Assembly: GCA_039819885.1 (NCBI GenBank)
Contig: JBCBRD010000006.1
Location: 1-34,116, forward strand
Reading direction: 5' to 3'
From: JBCBRD01 sp039819885
GTDB lineage: Bacteria > Pseudomonadota > Alphaproteobacteria > Rhizobiales > Hyphomicrobiaceae
Length of the DNA stretch: 34,116 nt
The position numbers and the translations under genes were made by a program. Of the stretch, positions 8,359 to 17,344 are shown piece after piece (the first letter of the stretch is position 1; each line of letters begins with the position of its first letter). The notes under the pieces were generated by a model. That model was not told the DNA's origin. It saw nothing but the letters and a program-made list of their open reading frames with translations, and did not search any database.

Positions 8359-9510
8359 ATGCAAAGTCATGATTCTGCTGGTGGGGCTGAACCTCAGTCT
8401 GCCGAAACACCAGTCCCAAAGATGTCCAGTCTTGGGGCGGAACGGCAGGCTGCCTTCTGGCTGATTGCAGCCGTTGGTCTTGTCTTGCTGATCGGTCTGC
8501 TCAAAGAAATCCTTTTGCCATTCGTGATCGGAATTGTGCTGGCCTACTGCCTCAACCCACTGGCCGATCTTCTTGAGCGCAACCGTATTCCCCGTGGTTT
8601 GGCATCTGCGCTTATCGTTGCTGTGTTGATGGTTTTTCTCATTTTGTCGCTGGTCTATCTGGTCCCACTTCTTGTGACCCAAACGCAGGAACTGGCCGTT
8701 GCGCTGCCTGGACAGATGGAGCAACTGAAGGTGTTGTTAGAAAACTTTGCGCGGGACAAGCTTGGTTCTGGCGGGCCGCAAGCCGAACAAGCTGTTCAAG
8801 ATGCGTTCGGTTCTTTGAACAGCAATTGGGAGTCGCTCGCGACCTGGGCTGCGCAGTCGATTTGGACGCAGGGAAAAGCGCTGTTCAACCTTCTGACACT
8901 CATGCTGATCACCCCGCTTGTGGTGTTTTACATCCTGGTCGATTGGAAGCCGATGCTGAGGCAGTTGGATTCTTACCTCCCACGTCAGCACGCTGGGCCG
9001 TTGCGTATCCTCGCTCGTGACATCAACAGCGCGGTTGGGGCATTCATACGAGGACAGGGCACGGTTTGTGTCATTCTCGGCGTACTGTATGCGATTGGGC
9101 TGTCTGCGATCGGGCTCGATTACGGGATGCTGATCGGTCTTGCGACCGGTATAGGAGCGTTTGTTCCGTTTGTTGGGTGGATGCTTGGGACGCTCATCGC
9201 TACGACGCTTGCTGTCGTCCAATTCTGGCCGGACGTTTGGCCAGTGATTTTGGTGCTGGGTGTCTTCCTTGCCGGGCAGGTGCTTGATGCGAGTTTCTTG
9301 AGCCCACAGATTGTTGGGTCACGGGTCGGTCTGCACCCGGTTTGGGTGATTTTCGCATTGATTGCGTTCAGCTATCTCTTTGGGATTGTCGGGGTGCTCG
9401 TCGCCATCCCACTTGCCGCCGCTGTTGCGGTTATCGTCCGTTTCGCACTGAACGCTTATCTGGGCAGCGCAGTTTACACTGGTGAAGTTAGTCAACCAGT
9501 TGAAGACTGA
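8359..9510 (+). CDS. AI-2E family transporter (UPF0118-type permease)
   Basis: A 383-residue polytopic membrane protein. The first helix pair (FWLIAAVGLVLLIGLL and ILLPFVIGIVLAYCLNPLADLLER) is typical of the AI-2E transporter family. Next come a third helix (ALIVAVLMVFLILSLVYLVPLL), a soluble loop of about 80 residues, and the C-terminal helices with GTVCVILGVLYAIGL, GLATGIGAFVPFVGWMLGTLIAT and SPQIVGSRVGLHPVWVIFALIAF. The family name comes from one E. coli member; others move other solutes or ions, so the substrate is open. The ATG at 8359 is chosen because GAGGGGAAC lies just upstream; a GTG at 8317 in the same frame would add 14 residues without a clear ribosome site. Confidence 0.92.
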   Translation: MQSHDSAGGAEPQSAETPVPKMSSLGAERQAAFWLIAAVGLVLLIGLLKEILLPFVIGIVLAYCLNPLADLLERNRIPRGLASALIVAVLMVFLILSLVYLVPLLVTQTQELAVALPGQMEQLKVLLENFARDKLGSGGPQAEQAVQDAFGSLNSNWESLATWAAQSIWTQGKALFNLLTLMLITPLVVFYILVDWKPMLRQLDSYLPRQHAGPLRILARDINSAVGAFIRGQGTVCVILGVLYAIGLSAIGLDYGMLIGLATGIGAFVPFVGWMLGTLIATTLAVVQFWPDVWPVILVLGVFLAGQVLDASFLSPQIVGSRVGLHPVWVIFALIAFSYLFGIVGVLVAIPLAAAVAVIVRFALNAYLGSAVYTGEVSQPVED

Positions 9511-9725
9511 TCTCATCGGAGCAGTGGCAAAGGAGATCCAACTCCCGCGATTGGACCGGTCAGCCTGTTGATGGTGGGGATGGATTGGCACGGCATGAAT
9601 GTGCCGGCTTGTCGGGCGGCTCATTTGGCTTACACCGGTTTCAATCAACGGCGCGTCGGTCTTGTCGGTGGGTCGTGTGCGTTAAAAAAGCAGTCTCATT
9701 AGAAACGCAGGATGTGTTTGGCCCA

Positions 9726-10454
9726 ATGCTCATGTCGTCATCAGCGCCCCGGCAGACTGCAGTTGTGAGTTCGGGACAACTCGCATTTGACCTCCCTCAT
9801 GTGCCGGCGTTGGGCGCTTACGATTTTATTCGGAGTGGTTCGAATGGTGCTGCTCTCGATTTGATTGAGGGTTGGCCGTCTTGGTTGCACTGGGGCGCGT
9901 TGGTTGTTGGCCCCGCAGGAGCAGGCAAAACCCACCTGTGCCATGTTTGGCAATTGAAAGCGGGCGCTGCTATTGTTTCTGCGCCAGCCTTGAATGAGCG
10001 CCATCTGGAAACGTTGAATTCACGTCGCGCCTTGATCGTTGAAGATCTCCACGCTGGCATTGCAAGCGAAACCGTCTTGTTCCACCTGTTGAATGTCGCG
10101 CGACAGGAGAAGCTGTCTGTTTTGCTCACAAGCCAGACATCGCCTGGTGACCTAAGCATTTCCCTTCCAGACCTTCGATCGAGATTGCGTGCACTTCCGT
10201 TGGCGCAGATTGCAGAGCCTGACGAGATGCTGCTTCGCGCTGTTTTGGTTAAGCTGTTCAGCGATCGCCAGCTTCGCGTCGACCCGAAGGTGATCAGTTT
10301 CTTACTGCTGCGAATGGAGCGGTCCATGGAGGCTGCAAGGCGGGTTGTGCAACGGATTGATGACATCGCGCTGCAGATGCGCCGCAATGTGACAGTTCCA
10401 CTGGCGCAAATGGCGCTGGAGATGGACGACATGCGTCGAGATACAGTGACTTGA
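9726..10454 (+). CDS. hdaA: DnaA-related regulatory ATPase HdaA/Hda
   Basis: A 242-residue AAA+ protein resembling the central domain of DnaA without its DNA-binding domain. Residues 18-25 (QLAFDLPH) match the N-terminal sliding-clamp-binding motif of Hda proteins. The Walker A motif is GPAGAGKT (62-69), and a Walker B-like strand is ALIVEDL. A sensor II helix MEAARRVVQRID lies near the C-terminus. Hda proteins promote hydrolysis of DnaA-ATP after replication starts, acting with the beta clamp. The ATG at 9726 is chosen because it places the clamp motif at the N-terminus; the frame is open upstream to 9585 but that part is not conserved-looking. Its place after an AI-2E permease and before ppk1 looks like a conserved alphaproteobacterial arrangement. 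Confidence 0.87.
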   Translation: MLMSSSAPRQTAVVSSGQLAFDLPHVPALGAYDFIRSGSNGAALDLIEGWPSWLHWGALVVGPAGAGKTHLCHVWQLKAGAAIVSAPALNERHLETLNSRRALIVEDLHAGIASETVLFHLLNVARQEKLSVLLTSQTSPGDLSISLPDLRSRLRALPLAQIAEPDEMLLRAVLVKLFSDRQLRVDPKVISFLLLRMERSMEAARRVVQRIDDIALQMRRNVTVPLAQMALEMDDMRRDTVT

Positions 10455-10571
10455 AGTGACTGATCAGACGCTTAGTTAACGGTTCTATGCTCTGAAGGGT
10501 GGTTTCGGGTTGGGATTAATCCTATTTCGATATCTCACACCCAAATGAACCCTCTCGCGTAAGGAACTGTC

Positions 10572-12899
10572 ATGACTGTGTCAAAGGGGCCCGGCTCGAA
10601 GTCCGTCGGCCCGAAGAGTAACGGTCCAAGAGAAGCGGGAAAATCTGACGTCAAACGCAAAACAGTCCGGGGTTCGCGCGCTGTTGCGGCTGAGGTCCTG
10701 GATAGCAGTGCTACCGGGCGGGGCGCCAAGAAGACGGCACGGGTTCCAAGCTCTCAGCAAACGGTGACGCCGCCTGAGGGTCCAAAGCGTTATTACAATC
10801 GCGAGTTGTCGTGGCTGCAGTTTAACCAACGGGTTCTTCAAGAGGCGATGAATGCGCGACATCCGCTGCTGGAGCGGTTGCGGTTCTTGTCGATATCAGC
10901 CTCTAACCTGGACGAATTCTACATGGTGCGTGCGGCCGGTATCTACGGCCAAATTGCGAATGATGTGACGAAGCTCTCGCAAGACGGTTTAACGCCGACG
11001 CAACAAATCACGGCAATCAGTGCTTTTGCGTCTGTACTGGTCGATGAGAAAATCCAGTGCTGGCGGGTGCTGGTGAGCGAGCTCGCCGAGGCAGGTATCT
11101 CGATTACAGAGCCGAACGCACTGCCCGATGAAGACCGCGTTTGGCTCGATGACATGTTCATGTCGCACGTGTTTCAGGTTCTGACACCGATTGCTGCGGA
11201 CCCTGCGCATCCGTTTCCGTTTATCCTCAACAAGGGACTGACACTCGTCGTGGCTTTGGAGCCGGCGAAGCCGGATGGTAAACCCATGACCGGGCTCATT
11301 CCGATCCCGGCATCGCTGCAACGGTTTATTCGTCTCCGCGATTTGCCAGGTGAGCCAGCCACGGCTCGCTTCATCCCGATTGAAGCTGCAATCGCAACAT
11401 ATGCTGAAGCGCTGTTTCCGGGTTTTAAGGTCAAAGCACACGGCGCTTTTCGTGTTCTGCGTGACAGTGACGTGCAGCTCGAAGAAGAGGCCGAAGATCT
11501 TGTTGCCACGTTTGAAGACCTTTTGAAGCGCCGCAGGCGTGGTCATGTCATTCGGCTTGAGCTTGATGCGTCCATGCCCAAGTCGTTGCAGGATTTCGTT
11601 ATCGCTGAGTTGGAAGTCGGTGAAGAAGCGGTGTTCGTCAAAGATGGGCTGCTTGGTCTCTCTGATACATCGCAGCTTATTATCTCAGACCGGCCGGATC
11701 TCCAGTTTCAGCCATTTCAGATCCGCTATCCTGAGCGCATTCGACAGTTCGATGGTGATGTGTTTTCCGCGATCAAGTCGAAGGACTTTGTCGTCCACCA
11801 CCCGTACGAATCTTTCGATGCCGTCGTTCAGTACCTGCGTCAGGCGGTTGCCGACCCGAATGTCATGGCGATCAAGTGGACGCTTTATAGAACATCACGC
11901 GATAGCCCGATCGTTGCTGCGCTGAAAGATGCTGTGGAGGCTGGGAAGTCTGTTACCGCGGTCGTTGAATTGAAGGCCCGGTTTGATGAAGCAGCAAACA
12001 TTCGATGGGCGCGTGATCTTGAGAATGCAGGTGTTCACGTTCTCTACGGTTTCATCGAATTGAAGACGCACGCCAAGCTTGGTTTGATTGTGCGGCGGGA
12101 AGGCAGTGAGGTCGCAACCTACTGTCACATCGGAACTGGGAACTATCACCCGCAAACGGCCAAGGTTTACACTGACCTTTCGTTGTTTACCGATGATCCG
12201 GTTCTGGCGCGCGACGTGACGAAGGTTCTCAACTTCGTCACTGGATATGGTCAACCCGATGGGTTGGAAATGATGGCTGCCAGCCCGAACGGGATCCGGC
12301 AAAGGTTGATCGCGCACCTTGACGAAGAGATCGCACACGTCAAAGCCGGGCGGCCTGGTCAGGTGTGGATGAAAATGAATTCGATTGTTGATCGGCAGGT
12401 CATCGAAAAACTGTATGAGGCCAGTGAGGCCGGCGTGCAGATCGATCTGGTTGTTCGCGGGATTTGTTGTTTGCGGCCGGGCGTACCTGGTATGTCGGAG
12501 AACATTCGCGTTAAGAGCATCATTGGCCGGTTCTTGGAGCATTCGCGCATCTATTGTTTTGGGCGCGGTTATGGGCTGCCGTCGGAAAAGGCAGCGGTCT
12601 ATATCAGTTCGGCTGACTTGATGCCGCGCAATCTGGATCGACGGGTTGAGGCCATGACGCCGATTAAGAACCCGACCGTGCACGAGCAAGTGCTTGATCA
12701 GATCATGGGGTCAAACCTCAAGGACAACCAGCAAAGCTGGGAAATCCTCTCGGATGGCTCGTCACGGCGCATCAGCCCTGGACCAGGTGACGAACCGTTC
12801 AATGCACATGACTATTTTATGACAAACCCCTCGCTGTCTGGTCGAGGAAGTGCGCTGAAAGAGGATGGGCCTTCACGGTTTACGGATCAGCGCGATTGA
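10572..12899 (+). CDS. ppk1: polyphosphate kinase 1
   Basis: Ppk1 makes inorganic polyphosphate reversibly from ATP, at the membrane or in the cytoplasm. The 775-residue product has the N-terminal domain opening YYNRELSWLQFNQRVLQEA and ISASNLDEFYMVR. The catalytic phospholipase-D-like half contains the likely autophosphorylated histidine H500 (ELKTHAKLGLI) and the second conserved histidine H657 (FLEHSRIYCFGRG). HIGTGNYHPQTAKVYTD is also intact. The first 75 residues or so are a basic, Ser/Gly/Lys-rich extension not found in shorter homologues. AAGGAAC lies 5 nt upstream of the ATG. The exopolyphosphatase gene follows 232 nt later, pairing synthesis and breakdown of polyphosphate. Confidence 0.97.
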   Translation: MTVSKGPGSKSVGPKSNGPREAGKSDVKRKTVRGSRAVAAEVLDSSATGRGAKKTARVPSSQQTVTPPEGPKRYYNRELSWLQFNQRVLQEAMNARHPLLERLRFLSISASNLDEFYMVRAAGIYGQIANDVTKLSQDGLTPTQQITAISAFASVLVDEKIQCWRVLVSELAEAGISITEPNALPDEDRVWLDDMFMSHVFQVLTPIAADPAHPFPFILNKGLTLVVALEPAKPDGKPMTGLIPIPASLQRFIRLRDLPGEPATARFIPIEAAIATYAEALFPGFKVKAHGAFRVLRDSDVQLEEEAEDLVATFEDLLKRRRRGHVIRLELDASMPKSLQDFVIAELEVGEEAVFVKDGLLGLSDTSQLIISDRPDLQFQPFQIRYPERIRQFDGDVFSAIKSKDFVVHHPYESFDAVVQYLRQAVADPNVMAIKWTLYRTSRDSPIVAALKDAVEAGKSVTAVVELKARFDEAANIRWARDLENAGVHVLYGFIELKTHAKLGLIVRREGSEVATYCHIGTGNYHPQTAKVYTDLSLFTDDPVLARDVTKVLNFVTGYGQPDGLEMMAASPNGIRQRLIAHLDEEIAHVKAGRPGQVWMKMNSIVDRQVIEKLYEASEAGVQIDLVVRGICCLRPGVPGMSENIRVKSIIGRFLEHSRIYCFGRGYGLPSEKAAVYISSADLMPRNLDRRVEAMTPIKNPTVHEQVLDQIMGSNLKDNQQSWEILSDGSSRRISPGPGDEPFNAHDYFMTNPSLSGRGSALKEDGPSRFTDQRD

Positions 12900-13131
12900 T
12901 TTTCGCCACACATCTTCTGCGTCACTAAGCCAGACGATGAATTGGCCTATTGAATTGGGGATGTGTGCTTTTGATGGACTTGCCACTTCGATGATTTCCG
13001 GTGAAGCAAACCAGGTCACTTTGCGGTTGGGCGATTGAATTTCGTAACTGTTCGTCCCTCGACTGCAATTTGGGCAGGTGCTAAGCGACGGAAATGGGCC
13101 TTTGAAAAGGCTTTGCGGGGTGGAGAGCGTC

Positions 13132-14682
13132 GTGGCTGTAAGCAGTCAAGTTTTGGATGAGCGCGGGCGCTTTACCGAACTGAAGCCCGTAGGCGTCATC
13201 GACATTGGTTCGAACTCTGTGCGCCTTGTCGTCTACGAAGGTGCGGTTCGGGCTATCACTCCGCTCTTTAATGAAAAGGTTCTGTGCGGTCTTGGCCGGA
13301 ATGTTGCTGCCGACGGGATGCTTGGCGACGATGGAATGGAGCGCGCCTTTGATGTGTTGTCACGGTTCCGGGCCATCGTCGGTGCCATGGGTGTGCGAAC
13401 AATCAGAGCCTTCGCCACTGCGGCGGTGCGAGAAGCGTCGGATTGCGATCGTTTTCTAAAGCGTGGCGCCAAGATTATTGGTGCACCTATCCGCGTCCTA
13501 AGCGGAGCTGAAGAAGCTGAGTTTGCTGCGAAAGGCATATTCATGGCCTTCCGCGATCCCGATGGTGTTGTCGGTGATCTTGGCGGTGGCAGCCTTGAGC
13601 TGCTCAACGTGAGCGACGGCAGCGCCAACCATGCCACCTCGCTCCCACTGGGCGGGTTGCGGCTCATTGAAGATGCCGACGGCAATATTGATAAGGCCGT
13701 AAAGCTGATCGACCGCGCGCTCGACAAGGTGGATTGGCTTAGTGTCGGCGAGGAGCGCACATTCTATGCCGTTGGCGGGACATGGCGCGCGTTTGCCCGT
13801 CTTCATATGGAGCGGGCGAATTACCCTTTGCACGTTATGCAGGGTTACCGAATTCCCGTTGACGAGGCGATTGAACTTGCTGGCGAGCTGCGCAACGCAA
13901 AGCCTGTTTCAGCTGTGGACAGCATCAATTCGATTTCGCGTTCTCGGCGTGAGATCTTGCCATTTGGCGCCGCGGCTCTTGAACGGGTGTTGCTCCGTTT
14001 GAAGCCGAAGGATGTCGTGGCCTCGGTGTTTGGTGTGCGCGAAGGCATGATCTACGATCTGCTCCCGGCGAGTGAACAACGCAAAGATCCACTGATCAGC
14101 TTTTGTAGCGACTACGCGCGCTTGCGATCGCGTTCAGCGGAACATGCCATGGAGTTGTGTGCCTGGACGCAACCGTTGTTCGAGTATGGCGATCTCCTCG
14201 AAACGCCCGATGAACGTCGTCTTCGGCGCGCGGCGTGTTTGTTGTCGGACATCGCGTGGCGGGCGCATCCAGATTATCGAGGTGAGCAGAGCCTGAATGT
14301 GGTCGCGCATGCCGCGCTGACCGGTATCGATCATCCTGGACGTATCTTTCTAGCGCTTGCGACGTATCACCGGCACGAAGGCAAGAATGGCAACGGGGCT
14401 GACGGTATTTCGTCTCGCCTCAAAAAGCTTTTGTCGAAGAAAGATCAAAAAAGGGCAAAAGTCGTTGGGCTCGCGATCCGGGCTGCACACATGCTGGCGG
14501 TTGGGATGCCGGGGATCATCCCGAGGACGCCCCTGTCGTACGAAGACGATCTTCTCGTTCTGGATGTTCCCAAGGCGTTGGCCGCTTTTGACGGGAAACG
14601 TGTCCAGCGTCGCTTTCAGACGCTTGCTGATGCTGTGGGTAGTTCGTTTGAAATGCGGGTCGGTGGGCGGCGAGTCACCTAA
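13132..14682 (+). CDS. ppx: exopolyphosphatase (Ppx/GppA family)
   Basis: Ppx/GppA enzymes release phosphate from polyphosphate ends or remove the 5' phosphate of pppGpp. The actin-like ATPase fold is clear: phosphate-1 motif GVIDIGSNSVRLVVYEG near the start and phosphate-2 motif VVGDLGGGSLEL (DLGGGS at 149-154). The C-terminal part has the HD-like helical domain of the longer family members. Translation is placed at the GTG at 13132 because GGAG ends 6 nt upstream; GTG codons at 13078 and 13120 are in frame and cannot be excluded. With the adjacent ppk1 gene, polyphosphate is the more likely substrate. Confidence 0.92.
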   Translation: MAVSSQVLDERGRFTELKPVGVIDIGSNSVRLVVYEGAVRAITPLFNEKVLCGLGRNVAADGMLGDDGMERAFDVLSRFRAIVGAMGVRTIRAFATAAVREASDCDRFLKRGAKIIGAPIRVLSGAEEAEFAAKGIFMAFRDPDGVVGDLGGGSLELLNVSDGSANHATSLPLGGLRLIEDADGNIDKAVKLIDRALDKVDWLSVGEERTFYAVGGTWRAFARLHMERANYPLHVMQGYRIPVDEAIELAGELRNAKPVSAVDSINSISRSRREILPFGAAALERVLLRLKPKDVVASVFGVREGMIYDLLPASEQRKDPLISFCSDYARLRSRSAEHAMELCAWTQPLFEYGDLLETPDERRLRRAACLLSDIAWRAHPDYRGEQSLNVVAHAALTGIDHPGRIFLALATYHRHEGKNGNGADGISSRLKKLLSKKDQKRAKVVGLAIRAAHMLAVGMPGIIPRTPLSYEDDLLVLDVPKALAAFDGKRVQRRFQTLADAVGSSFEMRVGGRRVT

Positions 14683-14895
14683 GCTCGGAATTGTTTCGGA
14701 GATTTGGTCGCCCAACTGCAGGTCAATGCGTACCGTGGCCACATTTTAGGTATTGTTGGATGACACGCGCTGGTTCAGTCATTGAAACGGCTCAATTCTA
14801 TGGACCGAGACGGCAGTACGAACGGTGATGAGTCGTTGCTAGCTAACGGTTCAACACGCGCTTCTGGCATGCCCGTCTTGCTTTGAGATTGCTAT

Positions 14896-15855
14896 ATGGA
14901 CCCCTATCAAGTGCTCGGTGTCGACCGGGCCGCTGCTGATGATGATATCCGACGGGCCTTTCGCAAACTTGCAAAGGCCTATCATCCGGATTTGAACCCG
15001 GCTGATACTGCTGCTGCTGAACAGTTTCGCAAACTTTCGGCTGCGTATGACATTATCGGCGATCCGCCGAGGCGACGGCAGTTTGATAGCGGGGAAATTG
15101 ATGCGAGCGGCCAACCGAAAGCGCAGTATGGCTATGGGCGGTCGTGGGCTGATGCCGCGCATGGGCCGGGGGCTGGGCCCGGTGCAGGTTACGGTTCGTT
15201 CAACGGATTTTCAGAAATTTTCGAGGACGTGTTTGGGCAGCGTACGGCCGCGGGCGCTGGACCACGAGGTGGCTTTAGTCAAGGCGGTGATTTCGCAGGT
15301 TCCTACGCACGTGCAGATGTTGCCAAGAGTGGTAGCGATGTCCGTTATGGGCTTGAGATCGATCTTCTTGAGGCACTTGAAGGCACCAAAAAACGTGTGA
15401 CCATGCCCGGGGGTGGTGTTCTAGACCTCACGGTCCCAGCTGGGATTGAACATGGCCAGATTTTGCGATTGCGTGGCAAAGGCGGTGCCGGCACAAACGG
15501 CGGTGCAAGCGGCGATGCTCTCGTAGAGATCAAGGTTCGACCGCATAAGCTGTTTAGTCGCGTTGGCAACGATATCCACGCAGAAGCACCTGTCACAATT
15601 GATGAAGCCGTATTGGGTGGACGGATTGAGGTTTCGACTGTGTCAGGACGGGTGCAATTGACATTGCCGCCTGGTACGGCCAACGGACGTGTCTTCCGGC
15701 TCAAAGGCAAAGGTGTGGGGGAGCTGCCGGGCAAGAAGGCAGGTGATCACTTCGTCACGATCCGTGTTGTGATGCCAGATACAGTGGATGATGACTTGCG
15801 CGATTTTTTTCAAACGTGGCGCACCGACCATTCATATGAACCTGGTGATCGGTAA
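14896..15855 (+). CDS. J-domain co-chaperone, CbpA-like (DnaJ without zinc finger)
   Basis: A 319-residue type II J-protein that should stimulate DnaK ATPase and deliver clients. The J domain covers residues 1-68 (MDPYQVLGVDRAA), with HPD at 30-32. A Gly/Ala-rich linker follows (about 75-130, including GPGAGPGAGYGSFNGF). Two beta-sandwich substrate-binding domains then cover about 140-310 (SGSDVRYGLEIDLLEAL, LRGKGGAG, LKGKGVGELPG). The CxxCxGxG repeats of canonical DnaJ are absent, so this is not the main DnaJ. The gene stands 213 nt after ppx and converges on rnd. No heat-shock promoter was recognised. Confidence 0.92.
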   Translation: MDPYQVLGVDRAAADDDIRRAFRKLAKAYHPDLNPADTAAAEQFRKLSAAYDIIGDPPRRRQFDSGEIDASGQPKAQYGYGRSWADAAHGPGAGPGAGYGSFNGFSEIFEDVFGQRTAAGAGPRGGFSQGGDFAGSYARADVAKSGSDVRYGLEIDLLEALEGTKKRVTMPGGGVLDLTVPAGIEHGQILRLRGKGGAGTNGGASGDALVEIKVRPHKLFSRVGNDIHAEAPVTIDEAVLGGRIEVSTVSGRVQLTLPPGTANGRVFRLKGKGVGELPGKKAGDHFVTIRVVMPDTVDDDLRDFFQTWRTDHSYEPGDR

Positions 15856-15931
15856 CACCCTTACCTTTTGTTTTGGAACATGTTTCGGGCGGCAAACCGC
15901 TTACACTTTTCCTGAAGATGATCTACTCCGA

Positions 15932-17113
15932 TCAAGTCGGCGTGTCGGTTGCGTCCGCTTGCGTTGAAACCGGTATGGTTTTCACATCGCCATCTTTTAG
16001 GGTCAGTGCGATTTGACCGTTCTTCAACCGCAAGGCGTCCTCTCCAAAAAGCTGGCGCCGCCATCCTTTCATTGCCTGAATGCCGGCACCGTCGTTACGT
16101 GCCAAAGCTTCAAGGTCCGACGCATCGGCGATGATCCTTGCGGCAACATCGTGCCGGGCAGCGGCAGCTTTGAGAAGGACCTTCAGCAGCTCAAGGGTTG
16201 CGGATTGATCGGCTGAAAGTGGCTTACCCTGGCGAAGCGGTGGTACGGTTTCAGTGTCACGGTCCAAACCGGTTTTGACCGCTTGGATGATTTCCTTGGC
16301 GCGCGATGACCGCGAGAACCCTTCCGATAGGGAGCGCAGATCTGACAGGCTCTCAGTGGTATCTGGCATTTGGTTTGCGATGTCATACAAGGCGTCGTCG
16401 CGAAGAACGCGCCCCCGTGGGACATCTTGTTCCTGCGCGATGCGTTCACGCCAGGCTGCCAATTCGATGAGTACGGCCAGCGCACGCCGGTTTTTGACTC
16501 GCAGTTTTAGGCGCCGCCACGCCTCTTCAGGCGCTGTTATGTAGGTGTCAGGGGATGTAAGGGTCGCCATCTCTTCATCAAGCCAGCTTTCGCGTTCCGA
16601 TTTGGCGAGCTTTTCGCGCAAGAAGAGGTAGATGTCGCGCAAATGGGTGACATCTCCGATCGCATAGGCGAGTTGCTTTTTTGAAAGTGGTCTGCGGCTC
16701 CAATCGGTGAAGCGTGATGATTTGTCGAGGCTCGTGCCGGTGACGTGCTTGACGAGATTGACATAGCTGACGCTGTCGCCAAACCCACATACCATGGCTG
16801 CCACTTGGCTATCAAACACCGGTCGTGGCACGTCTTTGGAGGCAGCGTAGACGATTTCGATGTCTTGGCGGGCAGCGTGGAAGACCTTTACGACGCTTTC
16901 ATTCGTCATCAGGTCCCAAAATGCCGAAAGGTCGATGCCATCGGCCAAGGGGTCAATGATCAACTCTAATTCCGCGCTGGCTGCCTGGATTAGGCACAAC
17001 TTTGGCCAGAACGTCTGCTCGCGCATGAACTCTGTATCGACGGTGACGAATTCGGCGGTGCTCAAGTCTCGACATGCGGCCTCGAGCGATTTTGTGTCTG
17101 TAATCACTTGCAT
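15932..17113 (-). CDS. rnd: ribonuclease D
   Basis: A 393-residue 3'-to-5' exoribonuclease of the DEDDy class, used in trimming tRNA and other stable RNA ends. Exo I is VTVDTEF (D26, E28), Exo II includes HAARQDIEIVY (D84), and Exo III is YAIGD (Y150, D154). An HRDC domain follows at about 205-290 (ALAVLIELAAWRERIAQEQDVPRGRVLRD), with a second helical region after it. The length is normal for RNase D. The gene is divergent from aspS, with 231 nt between them, and converges on the J-protein gene. rnd next to aspS recurs in alphaproteobacteria as far as I recall. Confidence 0.95.
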   Translation of the reverse strand: MQVITDTKSLEAACRDLSTAEFVTVDTEFMREQTFWPKLCLIQAASAELELIIDPLADGIDLSAFWDLMTNESVVKVFHAARQDIEIVYAASKDVPRPVFDSQVAAMVCGFGDSVSYVNLVKHVTGTSLDKSSRFTDWSRRPLSKKQLAYAIGDVTHLRDIYLFLREKLAKSERESWLDEEMATLTSPDTYITAPEEAWRRLKLRVKNRRALAVLIELAAWRERIAQEQDVPRGRVLRDDALYDIANQMPDTTESLSDLRSLSEGFSRSSRAKEIIQAVKTGLDRDTETVPPLRQGKPLSADQSATLELLKVLLKAAAARHDVAARIIADASDLEALARNDGAGIQAMKGWRRQLFGEDALRLKNGQIALTLKDGDVKTIPVSTQADATDTPT

Positions 17114-17234
17114 GGGCGCGTGTATAGCGAAGTCGGTCGGTTTTGTCGCTGAATTGCTGACGTGAACCGGTGCTTATCGACGCTACATACAAGGCGTGCT
17201 GCCTGATTGCTGCTGTCGATGCGAGATCAGCCGA

Positions 17235-17263
17235 TTGACAACTGGCGGTGTGCATGTCCACTA
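17235..17263 (+). promoter_or_regulatory. possible aspS promoter
   Basis: A perfect -35 hexamer TTGACA (17235-17240) is followed 17 nt later by CCACTA, a poor -10 element. Its location between divergent rnd and aspS supports it, but the -10 match is weak. Confidence 0.25.
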
Positions 17264-17344
17264 CCGGCGACTTTTCCCACACAACGATTTGGCCGGGGTG
17301 CCGATCTGTCGGCCGGTCCAACACGCATACGACGGAGATGACTT

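Noticed and set aside
11895..12689. Minus-strand reading frame of 264 codons
   Set aside because: It lies wholly inside ppk1 on the opposite strand; ppk1 is certain.
15856..15931. Terminator between the J-protein gene and rnd
   Set aside because: Only a 4-nt-arm hairpin (GCGG-CAAA-CCGC) without a proper T-run is present.
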